DNA from: Ruegeria_B marisflavi
GTDB lineage: Bacteria > Pseudomonadota > Alphaproteobacteria > Rhodobacterales > Rhodobacteraceae
Length of the DNA: 64,000 bases
Assembly: GCF_025673445.1 (NCBI RefSeq)
Contig: NZ_JAOVQN010000021.1
Coordinates: forward strand, 1 to 64,000
Direction: 5' to 3'
In this document: positions 8,000 to 15,975 of the stretch, piece after piece
Layout of the letters: the number at the start of each line of letters is the position of its first letter
How positions within the stretch are numbered: position 1 is the stretch's first letter
Notes under the pieces: model-generated
What the model was told of the DNA's origin: nothing
Databases searched by the model: none
The model's input: only the letters and a program-made list of their open reading frames with translations
Program-made: the position numbers and the translations under genes

Positions 8000-9376
8000 A
8001 TGGCTCAGACAGTCAAATGCATCTCGCCGATCGACGGATCGGTTTATCTGGAGCGGCCGGTGGCCACGCGAGAGGCGGCCATGGGCGCCGCCGACCGCGC
8101 GCGCGCCGCGCAAGCCGCATGGGCGGCACGCCCCCTGGCCGAGCGCGTGACACTTGTGCTGGCGGCGGTGGCCGAGGTGGGCAAGACCACCGACCGCATG
8201 GCGGTGGAACTGGCCTATCAGATGGGCCGCCCTGTCCGCTATGGCGGCGAGTTCGGCGGCTTCAACGAGCGTGCCACCTATATGGCCGGAATCGCCGAAA
8301 GCGCGCTGGCGCCGCTGGTGGTCGAGGACAGCGATGCCTTTCTGCGCAAGATCGAGCGCGAGCCCTTTGGCGTGGTGCTGGTGGTGGCGCCCTGGAACTA
8401 TCCCTATATGACCGCGATCAACACGGTGGCGCCCGCGCTGATGGCGGGCAATACGGTGATCCTGAAACATGCCGCCCAGACCTTGCAGGTGGGCGAGCGG
8501 ATGGCCGAGGCGTTTCATGCCGCGGGCATCCCCGAGGACGTGTTCCAAAACATCGTGCTGGACCACGACACCACCGCCGAGCTGATTTCCGGCCGCAAGG
8601 TGAACTTCGTCAACTTCACCGGTTCGGTCCGGGGCGGCCAGGCGATGGAACGCGCCGCCGCCGGTACCTTCATCCCCGTCTCGACCGAGCTGGGCGGCAA
8701 GGATCCGGGCTATGTCCGCGCCGACGCAGATCTGGAAGCCGCCGTCGAGACGCTGATCGACGGGGCCATGTTCAACTCGGGCCAGTGCTGTTGCGGGATC
8801 GAGCGGATCTATGTACATGCGAGCCTGTTCAACGCCTTTGTCGACAAGGCGGTGGCGCTGGTGAACAGCTACAAGCTGGGCAACCCGCTGGATTCCGAGA
8901 CCACCATCGGGCCGATGGCCAATGTCCGCTTTGCCCGGGTCGCCCGCGACCAGATCGAGGATGCCATCGCCAAGGGCGCGACCGCCCATATCGAACGGTT
9001 CCCGCAGGATGACGGCGGCGCCTATCTGACGCCGCAGATCCTGACCAATGTCACCCATGACATGGAGATCATGCGCGAAGAGACCTTCGGGCCCGTCGTG
9101 GGCATCATGCCCGTCGCCGATGACGAAGAGGCGATTGCGCTGATGAACGACTGCCAGTTCGGGCTGACCGCCTCGATCTGGACCCGCGACACCGCCCGCG
9201 CCGACGAGATCGGCAAGCGGCTGGAAACCGGCACCGTGTTCATGAACCGCTGCGATTATCTTGACCCGGCGCTCTGCTGGACCGGCTGCAAGGATACCGG
9301 CCGCGGCGCGGGCCTGTCCGTGCTGGGCTTCCACGCCCTGACCCGTCCCAAATCCTACCACCTGAAAAAGGCTTGA
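8000..9376 (+). CDS. Aldehyde dehydrogenase (NAD(P)-dependent family)
   Basis: 458 residues from ATG 8000, which has AGAGGA five bases upstream (a GTG at 7997 is too close to it). The ALDH fold is complete: VVAPWNYPYMTAINTVAPAL for cofactor binding, STELGGKDPGYV with the general-base glutamate, and the nucleophile in FNSGQCCCGIERIYVH. The C-terminus SVLGFHALTRPKSYHLK is typical of short-chain or semialdehyde enzymes. It would oxidise the aldehyde made by the adjacent alcohol dehydrogenase, whose gene overlaps or abuts its stop codon. The exact substrate is unknown. Confidence 0.92.
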   Translation: MAQTVKCISPIDGSVYLERPVATREAAMGAADRARAAQAAWAARPLAERVTLVLAAVAEVGKTTDRMAVELAYQMGRPVRYGGEFGGFNERATYMAGIAESALAPLVVEDSDAFLRKIEREPFGVVLVVAPWNYPYMTAINTVAPALMAGNTVILKHAAQTLQVGERMAEAFHAAGIPEDVFQNIVLDHDTTAELISGRKVNFVNFTGSVRGGQAMERAAAGTFIPVSTELGGKDPGYVRADADLEAAVETLIDGAMFNSGQCCCGIERIYVHASLFNAFVDKAVALVNSYKLGNPLDSETTIGPMANVRFARVARDQIEDAIAKGATAHIERFPQDDGGAYLTPQILTNVTHDMEIMREETFGPVVGIMPVADDEEAIALMNDCQFGLTASIWTRDTARADEIGKRLETGTVFMNRCDYLDPALCWTGCKDTGRGAGLSVLGFHALTRPKSYHLKKA

Positions 9377-9381
9377 GGCCC

Positions 9382-10527
9382 ATGAAACTTGTTGGAAACT
9401 GGTCCTATCCCACCGCCATCCGCTTTGGCGCGGGGCGGATCGCCGAGATCGCCGAGGCCTGCAAGGCCGCTGGTATCTCCAAGCCGCTGCTGGTCACCGA
9501 CAAGGGGCTGGCCGCGATGGAGATCACCACCCGCACGCTCGACCTGATGGAGGCCGCGGGCCTTGGCCGGGCGATGTTCTCGGATGTCGACCCCAACCCC
9601 TCCGACCGCAATGTCGAGGCGGGGCTCAAGGTCTATCGCGAGGGCGGGTACGACGGCGTCGTCGCCTTTGGCGGCGGCTCGGGGCTGGACCTGGGCAAGA
9701 CGCTGGCCTTCATGGCGGGCCAGACCCGCCCGCTCTGGGATTTCGAGGATATCGGCGACTGGTGGACCCGCGCCGACCCGGCAGGCATTCACCCGATCGT
9801 GGCCGTGCCCACCACCGCCGGTACCGGGTCCGAGGTCGGCCGTGCAGGCGTGATCACCAATTCGGACACCCATGAGAAAAAGATCATCTTCCACCCGCTG
9901 ATGCTGCCCAAGGTGGTGATCTGCGACCCGGAACTGACCATGGGCATGCCGAAATTCATCACCGCCGGCACCGGCCTGGATGCCTTTGCCCATTGTGTCG
10001 AGGCCTATTGCTCGCCCCATTACCACCCGATGAGCCAGGGCATCGCGCTGGAAGGCATGCGGCTGGTCAAGGAATACCTGCCCCGCGCCTATGCCGACGG
10101 GTCGGACCTTGAGGCGCGCGCGCATATGATGTCGGCCGCCGCCATGGGCGCCACCGCCTTCCAGAAGGGGCTGGGCGCCATCCATGCGCTGTCCCACCCC
10201 ATCGGCGCGCATCACCACACCCATCACGGCACCACCAACGCGGTCTGCATGCCCGCCGTGCTGCAATTCAACCGCCCCGCGGCCGAGGGCGTGCTGGCCG
10301 AGGCCGCCGCCTATCTGGGCATCGCGGGCGGGTTCGACGGGTTTGCGGCCTATGTCGATGATCTGAACACGTCGCTCGGCATCCCGAAAACCCTGACAGA
10401 CCTGGGCGTCAAGGATCCGAACCTCGACATCCTGGTGCGCGACGCGCTGAACGACCCCTCGACCGGTGGCAACCCGGTCCAGATGACCGCCGAGAACACC
10501 CGCAAACTGTTCGAAGCGCTGCTCTAA
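9382..10527 (+). CDS. Iron-containing alcohol dehydrogenase
   Basis: 381 residues of the group III iron-type alcohol dehydrogenase family. Seen are the NAD-binding VVAFGGGSGLDLGKTLAFM, the signature ATAGTGSEVG-like stretch VPTTAGTGSEVGRAGVI, and the metal ligands in GTGLDAFAHCVEAYCSPHYH and IHALSHPIGAHHHTHHG. I take ATG 9382 as the start; a TTG at 9373 lies inside the preceding gene's stop. It ends the operon and is followed by a strong hairpin. Together with the aldehyde dehydrogenase it would take an alcohol to an acid, possibly on a gamma-glutamylated intermediate. Confidence 0.92.
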   Translation: MKLVGNWSYPTAIRFGAGRIAEIAEACKAAGISKPLLVTDKGLAAMEITTRTLDLMEAAGLGRAMFSDVDPNPSDRNVEAGLKVYREGGYDGVVAFGGGSGLDLGKTLAFMAGQTRPLWDFEDIGDWWTRADPAGIHPIVAVPTTAGTGSEVGRAGVITNSDTHEKKIIFHPLMLPKVVICDPELTMGMPKFITAGTGLDAFAHCVEAYCSPHYHPMSQGIALEGMRLVKEYLPRAYADGSDLEARAHMMSAAAMGATAFQKGLGAIHALSHPIGAHHHTHHGTTNAVCMPAVLQFNRPAAEGVLAEAAAYLGIAGGFDGFAAYVDDLNTSLGIPKTLTDLGVKDPNLDILVRDALNDPSTGGNPVQMTAENTRKLFEALL

Positions 10528-10534
10528 CCCGACT

Positions 10535-10560
10535 GCCCGGCGCGTTCCATCGCGCCGGGC
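10535..10560 (+). terminator. Hairpin terminator after the catabolic operon
   Basis: GCCCGGCGCG at 10535-10544 and CGCGCCGGGC at 10551-10560 form a perfect 10-bp stem with a 6-nt loop, directly after the alcohol dehydrogenase stop. No U-run follows, so release may be partly Rho-dependent. Confidence 0.6.
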
Positions 10561-10635
10561 ACAGGTCAACCCACTGACACCCGAATTCACGACACCACCG
10601 GCCTGCCCCAAGGGACATACGCCTCTGCGCCGCGA

Positions 10636-11373
10636 TTACATTGCTCCCAAGCGGTAGTTTTGCGCGCGCGCGTGCAGCCGATGCATGTCGTCATCCGCGA
10701 TACCAAGCTCGTCGAGATGCCGAACCAGCGAATCCAGGTAGGCAAAATTGGGACCAAGATTGCCCTCCGCCACAGCGATCATCCGCGCGGCGTCGTCCTC
10801 GGGCAGATCCGGCATATATCGACGATTGTCCCGATCCATTACAAAGGTCAGCGCCTCGACCGGGCCCTGCGGCGTGGCCACCTCCAGAAACAATGGTCGA
10901 TAGGCGCCCGAAAACATCTCGCGACGCCACATGAACTGCGTTTCCTGATCGACCAGCGGCCCGGAAATGCGCATCGCGACGCCGTCGCAATGCCCGCCTT
11001 CGTCCAGGGCCGCCATCAATCCGGGCCGCGCAAAACTGCCGCGCCCGCCTTCGAGCCGCATACAGAAACTCCGACGCCACCCCGGCAAGGTGCCGTACCT
11101 GTATTCCTCCACCTGAACCGCCGGGTCCCAGATGAGCGAGCCATAGGCAAAGACCCAGAGATCCTGCACCATGCGGCCCTCTAGAACGCCAAGCCGGTTC
11201 GCTTCCCTTGCGTCATGTTCCATCCGCCAACCGGGCGGCCAGCCCTCCTTTTCCGCCTGGATATCCAACTCGGCAAAACGATCCAGGCCAAAGCGCAATT
11301 CGGATTCGTCTGGCGGCGTGATCAGACCTCGAAGCGCCGGAGTATGGCGGAAGACATGGTGCGGAAAGGGCAT
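10636..11373 (-). CDS. ChaC-like gamma-glutamylcyclotransferase
   Basis: 245 residues from the likely ATG at 11373. The fold signature VFAYGSLIWDP sits near residue 76, followed by LPGWRRSFCMRLEGGRGS and ALDEGGHCDGVAMRI, as in ChaC proteins that cleave glutathione to 5-oxoproline and Cys-Gly. The C-terminus with PNFAYLDSLVRHLDELGI is also typical. The frame stays open upstream to 11526, but the start MPFPHHVFRHTPAL is where family similarity would be expected to begin. It converges with the alcohol dehydrogenase gene and diverges from the barrel gene. Confidence 0.85.
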   Translation of the reverse strand: MPFPHHVFRHTPALRGLITPPDESELRFGLDRFAELDIQAEKEGWPPGWRMEHDAREANRLGVLEGRMVQDLWVFAYGSLIWDPAVQVEEYRYGTLPGWRRSFCMRLEGGRGSFARPGLMAALDEGGHCDGVAMRISGPLVDQETQFMWRREMFSGAYRPLFLEVATPQGPVEALTFVMDRDNRRYMPDLPEDDAARMIAVAEGNLGPNFAYLDSLVRHLDELGIADDDMHRLHARAQNYRLGAM

Positions 11374-11553
11374 GGCCGGAGTTAGCCATGTTTTCGGCCG
11401 GGGGAACAGAGGGGATCTGACCGAAATCCGATTTCCCGCTTGCAGATGCGACGGGCCGCCTCCCTCCGGCCGATGATGCCACCGTGGCCCCGTATCCGCC
11501 ACGCTGTTCCGATGTCGGGTCCACACAAGATTCCGTCTTTTGAATCAAGAGCC

Positions 11554-11582
11554 TTTACCTGATTCCACGGCTCAGCTATTCT
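11554..11582 (+). promoter_or_regulatory. Putative promoter of the outer-membrane barrel gene
   Basis: TTTACC at 11554-11559 and TATTCT at 11577-11582 are separated by 17 bp, about 60 bp before the start codon. An imperfect operator-like repeat, GAATCA (11542-11547) with TGATTC (11560-11565), overlaps it. Confidence 0.4.
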
Positions 11583-11644
11583 GCGGACCAGAGAGCGCGA
11601 AAAGCGCCCGCGCGGTCACGCGCATCAGGCAAAGGAGCAGGAAC

Positions 11645-12358
11645 ATGAAACTCCGCGCGGTTGCGGCGGCACTGGCCATTGGCCTGATGCCCGCTAGCCT
11701 GTCGGCACAAGGGTTGGTCGGCGCGAATATCGACGTCAACCACTACCAGTTCACCAGCAAGTCCAAGGGCGCCCGCCAGGCGCTGCAAGGCTCGTTCGAG
11801 CTGGCGCTCGGCACCTCGGTCTCGACCCAGTTGGACCTTGGCTACTACAAGTTCGACCAGATCGGCGGCAGCGGCCGCAGCGCCACGCTGCACGGCATCT
11901 ACCAGTTCGGCTATGGCGGCGCAGTGGGCGGGTTCTGGGGCACCGAGGATGGTGGCGGCATCGACCGCAACTTCTATGGCCTCGAAGGCGCTTATGACTT
12001 CACCACCATCCGGCTCGAAGGCTACTTCTCCCGTGGCCGGGTCCAGGGCAGCAACGCCACCCTGCTCGGAGCCAAGATCAGCAGCGATGTCGGCAACGGC
12101 CCCCTCAGCCTGAACGCCAGCGTCGATTACATGGACAACAAGGTCGGCTCGGACATGACCCGCATGGCCATCGGCGCCGACTATGGCCTGGGCAGCGGCG
12201 TCAACCTGTATGGCGAATTGGGCACCGGCAATGCCCGCGTGGCGAATTTCAAGAGCAACGATGCCTTTGTCGGCGTCGGCCTGCGGTTCGACCTTGGCGA
12301 CCGACCCGGCACGACATTCGGCCGCCGCGCCCTGCTCGACCGCCTGCCCGGCCTCTGA
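11645..12358 (+). CDS. Secreted outer-membrane beta-barrel-like protein
   Basis: 237 residues. The start MKLRAVAAALAIGLMPASL, with cleavage expected after LSA, is a clear Sec signal, and AAAGGAG lies upstream. The mature part is a run of alternating strands rich in Gly, Tyr and Asn (LDLGYYKFDQIGGSG, LHGIYQFGYGG, YGLEGAYDFTTIRLEGYFS, VGVGLRFDLG) and looks like a small porin-type barrel of 8-10 strands, ending close to the C-terminus. The final residue is Leu, not the aromatic residue common in outer-membrane proteins, and a RRALLDRLPGL tail follows the last strand. Its function is not known. Confidence 0.75.
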   Translation: MKLRAVAAALAIGLMPASLSAQGLVGANIDVNHYQFTSKSKGARQALQGSFELALGTSVSTQLDLGYYKFDQIGGSGRSATLHGIYQFGYGGAVGGFWGTEDGGGIDRNFYGLEGAYDFTTIRLEGYFSRGRVQGSNATLLGAKISSDVGNGPLSLNASVDYMDNKVGSDMTRMAIGADYGLGSGVNLYGELGTGNARVANFKSNDAFVGVGLRFDLGDRPGTTFGRRALLDRLPGL

Positions 12359-12378
12359 TCCGGCACCCCCCTGCACAT

Positions 12379-12407
12379 GGCCCCTTCTGAACAATTCAGC
12401 GGGGGCC
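12379..12407 (+). terminator. Hairpin after the barrel gene
   Basis: GGCCCC pairs with GGGGCC, and an inner CTGAA-CAA-TTCAG stem extends it. It lies 20 bp past the stop codon; the following AATTCCTTTG is only weakly U-rich. Confidence 0.5.
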
Positions 12408-12460
12408 AATTCCTTTGCCAGGCCACATCAACTACCCGACGCAACCGCCGGCGGCACAAA

Positions 12461-12488
12461 GAAAAACCGCCAGGTTTTCACCTGGCGG
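12461..12488 (-). terminator. Rho-independent terminator of tRNA-Val
   Basis: On the minus strand CCGCCAGG-TGAAAA-CCTGGCGG is followed by TTTTTCTTT, a classic intrinsic terminator about 10 bp after the tRNA 3' end. Confidence 0.85.
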
Positions 12489-12498
12489 CCCTGAAATC

Positions 12499-12573
12499 TG
12501 GTGGGTGATAAGAGATTTGAACTCCTGACATCTTCGATGTGAACGAAGCGCTCTACCACTGAGCTAATCACCC
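12499..12573 (-). tRNA. tRNA-Val (CAC anticodon), CCA encoded
   Basis: On the minus strand the acceptor stem GGGTGAT pairs with ATCACCC. The anticodon loop TTCACAT carries CAC, and the T loop is TTCAAAT. The discriminator A is followed by an encoded CCA (12499-12501). It lies 19 bp downstream of the HU-like gene, so the order lon, HU-like, tRNA-Val is on one strand. Confidence 0.95.
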
Positions 12574-12592
12574 GTGAGGCCGGTTATTAGCG

Positions 12593-13108
12593 TTACTCGG
12601 CAGGCTCTGCAAGGGGGTCCTGGTCAAGTTTTTCCACCGGCGCGCTGTCTTGCGTGCTGCGCCGCAGCTTGCAGATAATCACCTGTCCCGTGCCCTTGTC
12701 GGTGGACCTGTTCACCTTCAGCTTGCCCATCGGCGACAGGTTCAGACTGCGCCCGTCCGAGATTGCCTCGCCAAGAATGGCCAGCATCGCCTCGACCGCC
12801 GGTTTGGCGAACTTCTTCTTCACCTCCGAACGGGCAACAACCAGGTCGATCAGCTCGCGTTTGCGCAACTCGTTGCCGTCGTCTCCGACATCAACGTCCT
12901 CGGCATCGGCATCGGCATCGGCATCGACCGACTCGGCCTCCTCCACATCGCTTTCGGCAAGGCTCCGGATGACTTCGGGCAGCGGTGTTGCCAGTTGTTC
13001 GGAGGGGTCCTGTGTGTCGGTCTCTTTCGACGCAACCGGCGCCTTGCGCGGGCTGCGGGCGGTGGTTTTCCGGGTCGTGCTCGGCGTCCGGGTCGTGCGT
13101 TTTGCCAT
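12593..13108 (-). CDS. HU-family DNA-binding protein with long charged N-terminus
   Basis: 171 residues against about 90 for a normal HU. Residues 1-27 are a basic tail rich in Lys, Arg and Thr (MAKRTTRTPSTTRKTTARSP). Residues 45-80 form an acidic linker including DADADADAED, and the HU-like core starts around residue 82 (LRKRELIDLVVARSEVKKKF, then GRSLNLSPMGKLKVNRS). It lies immediately downstream of lon, the place of hupB in many proteobacteria. A nucleoid role is inferred. The basic tail resembles histone-like extensions and the acidic linker may modulate DNA binding. The usual HU arm (RNPxT) is not obvious, so this is a divergent member. Confidence 0.8.
   Translation of the reverse strand: MAKRTTRTPSTTRKTTARSPRKAPVASKETDTQDPSEQLATPLPEVIRSLAESDVEEAESVDADADADAEDVDVGDDGNELRKRELIDLVVARSEVKKKFAKPAVEAMLAILGEAISDGRSLNLSPMGKLKVNRSTDKGTGQVIICKLRRSTQDSAPVEKLDQDPLAEPAE
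12901..12924. repeat. Hexanucleotide tandem repeat in the HU-like gene
   Basis: Four exact copies of CGGCAT, encoding Asp-Ala pairs in the acidic linker. Because the unit is two codons, slippage would change linker length without a frameshift. Confidence 0.85.
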
Positions 13109-13209
13109 GATCTCGCCTCTTGGTTCCGTTTTGCGCCAAATTACTCAACTGTTGCCAATGTGGCTACAGTGTCCGAACAATTAGTTGAAACCTGTTCCCA
13201 GAATACAAG

Positions 13210-13235
13210 AAAGGCGGGCATTTGCGCCCGCCTTT
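13210..13235 (-). terminator. Intrinsic terminator of lon
   Basis: AAAGGCGGGC at 13210-13219 and GCCCGCCTTT at 13226-13235 form a perfect 10-bp stem. On the minus strand TTTCTTGTATT follows. It lies 20 bp past the lon stop codon and separates lon from the HU-like gene. Confidence 0.85.
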
Positions 13236-13255
13236 CCCATCGTCTGTGCCGCTGA

Positions 13256-15667
13256 TCAATGCGCGGTGGCCGATGCCCCCTCGCCGCCCGAGACAACGCT
13301 CTTCGCGGCGGCGGCCTCTTCCTCGGCCACCTCGTCCCATTCCACCGGCTCGGGCTGCCGCACCAGCGCCAGTTTCAGAACCTCGGAGACATGGGCGACC
13401 GGTATGATCTCCAGCCCTTCCTTCACATTGTCCGGAATCTCCGGCAGGTCCTTTTCGTTCTCGGCCGGGATCAGCACCGTCTTGACGCCGCCCCTGAGCG
13501 CCGCCAGCAGCTTCTCCTTGAGCCCGCCGATGGCCAGCACATTACCACGCAGGGTGACCTCACCGGTCATCGCGATATCCTTGCGCACCGGAATCTGGGT
13601 CAGGACCGACACGATCGAGGTCACCATCGCGATACCCGCGCTCGGGCCGTCCTTGGGCGTGGCACCCTCGGGCACGTGCACGTGAATGTCCCAACGGTTC
13701 AGCCGCGGCGGTTTCACCCCGATCGACGGCGCGATCGAGTGCACGTACGACGCCGCCGCGTCGATCGATTCCTTCATCACGTCGCCCAGCTTGCCGGTGG
13801 TCTTCATCCGGCCCTTGCCCGGCAGACGCAGCGCCTCGATCGACAACAGATCGCCGCCGACACTGGTCCAGGCCAGCCCGGTCACCACACCGACCTGGTC
13901 GTCCTTTTCTGCCAGCCCGAACTTGAACCGCCGCACACCCAGGAAATCCTCCAGGTTCGCCGGGGTCACCTCGACCCGTTCGGCGGATTTCTTGAGGATT
14001 TTGGTCAGCGCCTTGCGGCAGATCTTGGCAATCTCGCGCTCCAGGTTCCGCACCCCGGCCTCGCGGGTGTAATAGCGGATGATGTCGGTCAGCGCCGCCT
14101 CGGTCAGTTCGAACTCCTTCGCCTTCAGACCATGGTTCTTGGTCTGCTTCGGCAGCAGGTGTCGATGCGCGATCTCGCGCTTTTCGTCCTCGGTGTAACC
14201 GGCCAGCGGAATGATCTCCATCCGGTCCAGAAGCGGCCCGGGCATGTTGTAGCTGTTGGACGTGGTCAGGAACATCACGTTCGACAGGTCGTATTCCACT
14301 TCCATGTAGTGGTCGACAAAGGTGCTGTTCTGTTCCGGATCCAGAACCTCCAGCATCGCGCTGGCCGGGTCGCCCCTGAAATCCTGCCCCATCTTGTCGA
14401 TCTCATCGAGCAGGATCAGCGGATTGGTGGTCTTGGCCTTCTTCAGCGACTGGATGATCTTGCCCGGCATCGAGCCGATATAGGTCCGGCGATGGCCACG
14501 GATCTCGCTCTCGTCGCGAACCCCGCCCAACGAGATGCGGATGAACTCGCGCCCCGTGGCCTTGGCCACCGACTTGCCCAGGCTGGTCTTGCCCACGCCC
14601 GGCGGGCCGACAAGGCACAGGATCGGGCCTTTCAGCTTCTGGCTGCGCTGCTGCACCGCCAGATATTCGACGATCCGTTCCTTGACCTTCTCCAGACCAT
14701 AGTGATCGGCGTCCAGCACCTCTTCGGCGCGGCCCAGGTCCTTCTTGACCCGGCTTTTCACGCCCCACGGGATCGACAGCAGCCAGTCGAGATAGTTGCG
14801 CACAACCGTGGCCTCGGCGGACATGGGCGACATGTTCTTGAGCTTCTTCAGCTCGGCCTCGGCCTTCTCGCGCGCCTCTTTCGACAGCTTCGTGGCGCCG
14901 ATCTTCTCTTCCAGCTCGGCAATCTCGCCGGCACCCTCTTCGCCATCGCCCAGCTCGCGCTGGATCGCCTTCATCTGTTCGTTCAGGTAATACTCGCGCT
15001 GGGTCTTCTCCATCTGCGACTTGACGCGGGTCTTGATCTTCTTCTCGACCTGAAGAACGCTCAACTCGCCCTGCATCAGGCCATAGACCTTCTCCAGCCG
15101 CTCGCTGATCGACAGGGTCTCGAGCAGGTCCTGTTTCTGGCCCACTTCAATGCCCAGATGCCCGGCGACCAGATCGGCCAGCTTGGCGGGCTCGGTGGTC
15201 TCACCCACCGCCGACAGCGCCTCCTCGGGGATGTTCTTGCGCACCTTGGCATAGCGTTCGAACTCATCACCCACTGTGCGGATCAGCGCCTGGGTCGTGG
15301 TCACATCGCCCGGAATCTCGGTCACATACTCGGCGCGCGCCTCGAAAAAGTCTTCGTTCTCAAGGAATTCGGTGATCTTCACCCGCGCCTGGCCCTCGAC
15401 CAGAACCTTGACCGTGCCATCGGGCAGCTTCAGCAACTGCAACACATTGGCCAGCACACCGGCGCGATATATGCCGTCGATGGTGGGGTCGTCGACGCCC
15501 GGGTCGATCTGGCTCGACAGCAGGATCTGCTTGTCGTCCTGCATCACCTCTTCCAGCGCCCGCACCGATTTCTCGCGGCCCACGAACAGCGGCACGATCA
15601 TATGCGGAAACACGACGATGTCGCGCAGCGGCAGGACGGGGTAAGAGGCGTTCAGAGGCTCTTGCAT
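13256..15667 (-). CDS. lon: ATP-dependent protease Lon
   Basis: 803 residues, full length. The order is the N-terminal substrate-binding domain (LPLRDIVVFPHMIVPLFVGR), a coiled-coil region around residues 190-260, the AAA+ module (Walker A GPPGVGKTSLGKS, Walker B LILLDEIDKMG) and the C-terminal protease with Ser676 in KDGPSAGIAM and Lys719 in GGLKEKLLAA. It degrades misfolded and regulatory proteins in the cytoplasm. The start codon has AAGGATAG upstream. A heat-shock-type promoter candidate lies about 80 bp before it. It is the first gene of the lon / HU-like / tRNA-Val row. Confidence 0.98.
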   Translation of the reverse strand: MQEPLNASYPVLPLRDIVVFPHMIVPLFVGREKSVRALEEVMQDDKQILLSSQIDPGVDDPTIDGIYRAGVLANVLQLLKLPDGTVKVLVEGQARVKITEFLENEDFFEARAEYVTEIPGDVTTTQALIRTVGDEFERYAKVRKNIPEEALSAVGETTEPAKLADLVAGHLGIEVGQKQDLLETLSISERLEKVYGLMQGELSVLQVEKKIKTRVKSQMEKTQREYYLNEQMKAIQRELGDGEEGAGEIAELEEKIGATKLSKEAREKAEAELKKLKNMSPMSAEATVVRNYLDWLLSIPWGVKSRVKKDLGRAEEVLDADHYGLEKVKERIVEYLAVQQRSQKLKGPILCLVGPPGVGKTSLGKSVAKATGREFIRISLGGVRDESEIRGHRRTYIGSMPGKIIQSLKKAKTTNPLILLDEIDKMGQDFRGDPASAMLEVLDPEQNSTFVDHYMEVEYDLSNVMFLTTSNSYNMPGPLLDRMEIIPLAGYTEDEKREIAHRHLLPKQTKNHGLKAKEFELTEAALTDIIRYYTREAGVRNLEREIAKICRKALTKILKKSAERVEVTPANLEDFLGVRRFKFGLAEKDDQVGVVTGLAWTSVGGDLLSIEALRLPGKGRMKTTGKLGDVMKESIDAAASYVHSIAPSIGVKPPRLNRWDIHVHVPEGATPKDGPSAGIAMVTSIVSVLTQIPVRKDIAMTGEVTLRGNVLAIGGLKEKLLAALRGGVKTVLIPAENEKDLPEIPDNVKEGLEIIPVAHVSEVLKLALVRQPEPVEWDEVAEEEAAAAKSVVSGGEGASATAH

Positions 15668-15744
15668 GCTCTATCCTTATCATTGGCAAGATGGCACTGG
15701 TCCCTGTCATAGGCGACCCCCAGCCATCTCCTGTCTCGGGGTGT

Positions 15745-15774
15745 AAAGGTGGGGCGCCCGCCCCCCTTTTTCAA
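15745..15774 (-). promoter_or_regulatory. Putative heat-shock (sigma-32 type) promoter of lon
   Basis: On the minus strand TTGAAA (15774-15769) and CCCCACCTTT (15754-15745) are separated by 14 bp, resembling the RpoH pattern TTGAAA with CCCCAT. It lies about 78 bp upstream of the lon start, where a stress promoter is expected. The rest of the 308-bp stretch 15668-15975 holds no supported gene. Confidence 0.5.
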
Positions 15775-15975
15775 CCGCTCAAACGGATTGGTGTCGCGCA
15801 GCATGACGCGAGTATCCGGCGACCGCAAGAGCGCAAAACCCGACTCGAAGAATTCCGGCGGCAAATTCCTGCGGGACGGCGGGCGGGGCGATCTGCGCCC
15901 CCGCGCAGGAGCGCCGTATCGCCGCCCCGCCCCATAAGCCCGGAACAAGGCCCAGCCGGGCACGAGACGACCAGA

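Noticed and set aside
9373..9381. TTG start for the alcohol dehydrogenase
   Set aside because: It lies in the stop codon of the aldehyde dehydrogenase; ATG 9382 fits the family start better.
13259..15712. Long open frame antisense to lon
   Set aside because: A complete Lon protein with all catalytic residues is on the other strand; the antisense frame is open only because of GC-rich codon use, and its translation shows no known fold.
15652..15963. Possible small gene upstream of lon on the minus strand
   Set aside because: No ribosome site and no recognisable protein features. The stretch fits better as the lon promoter and leader.
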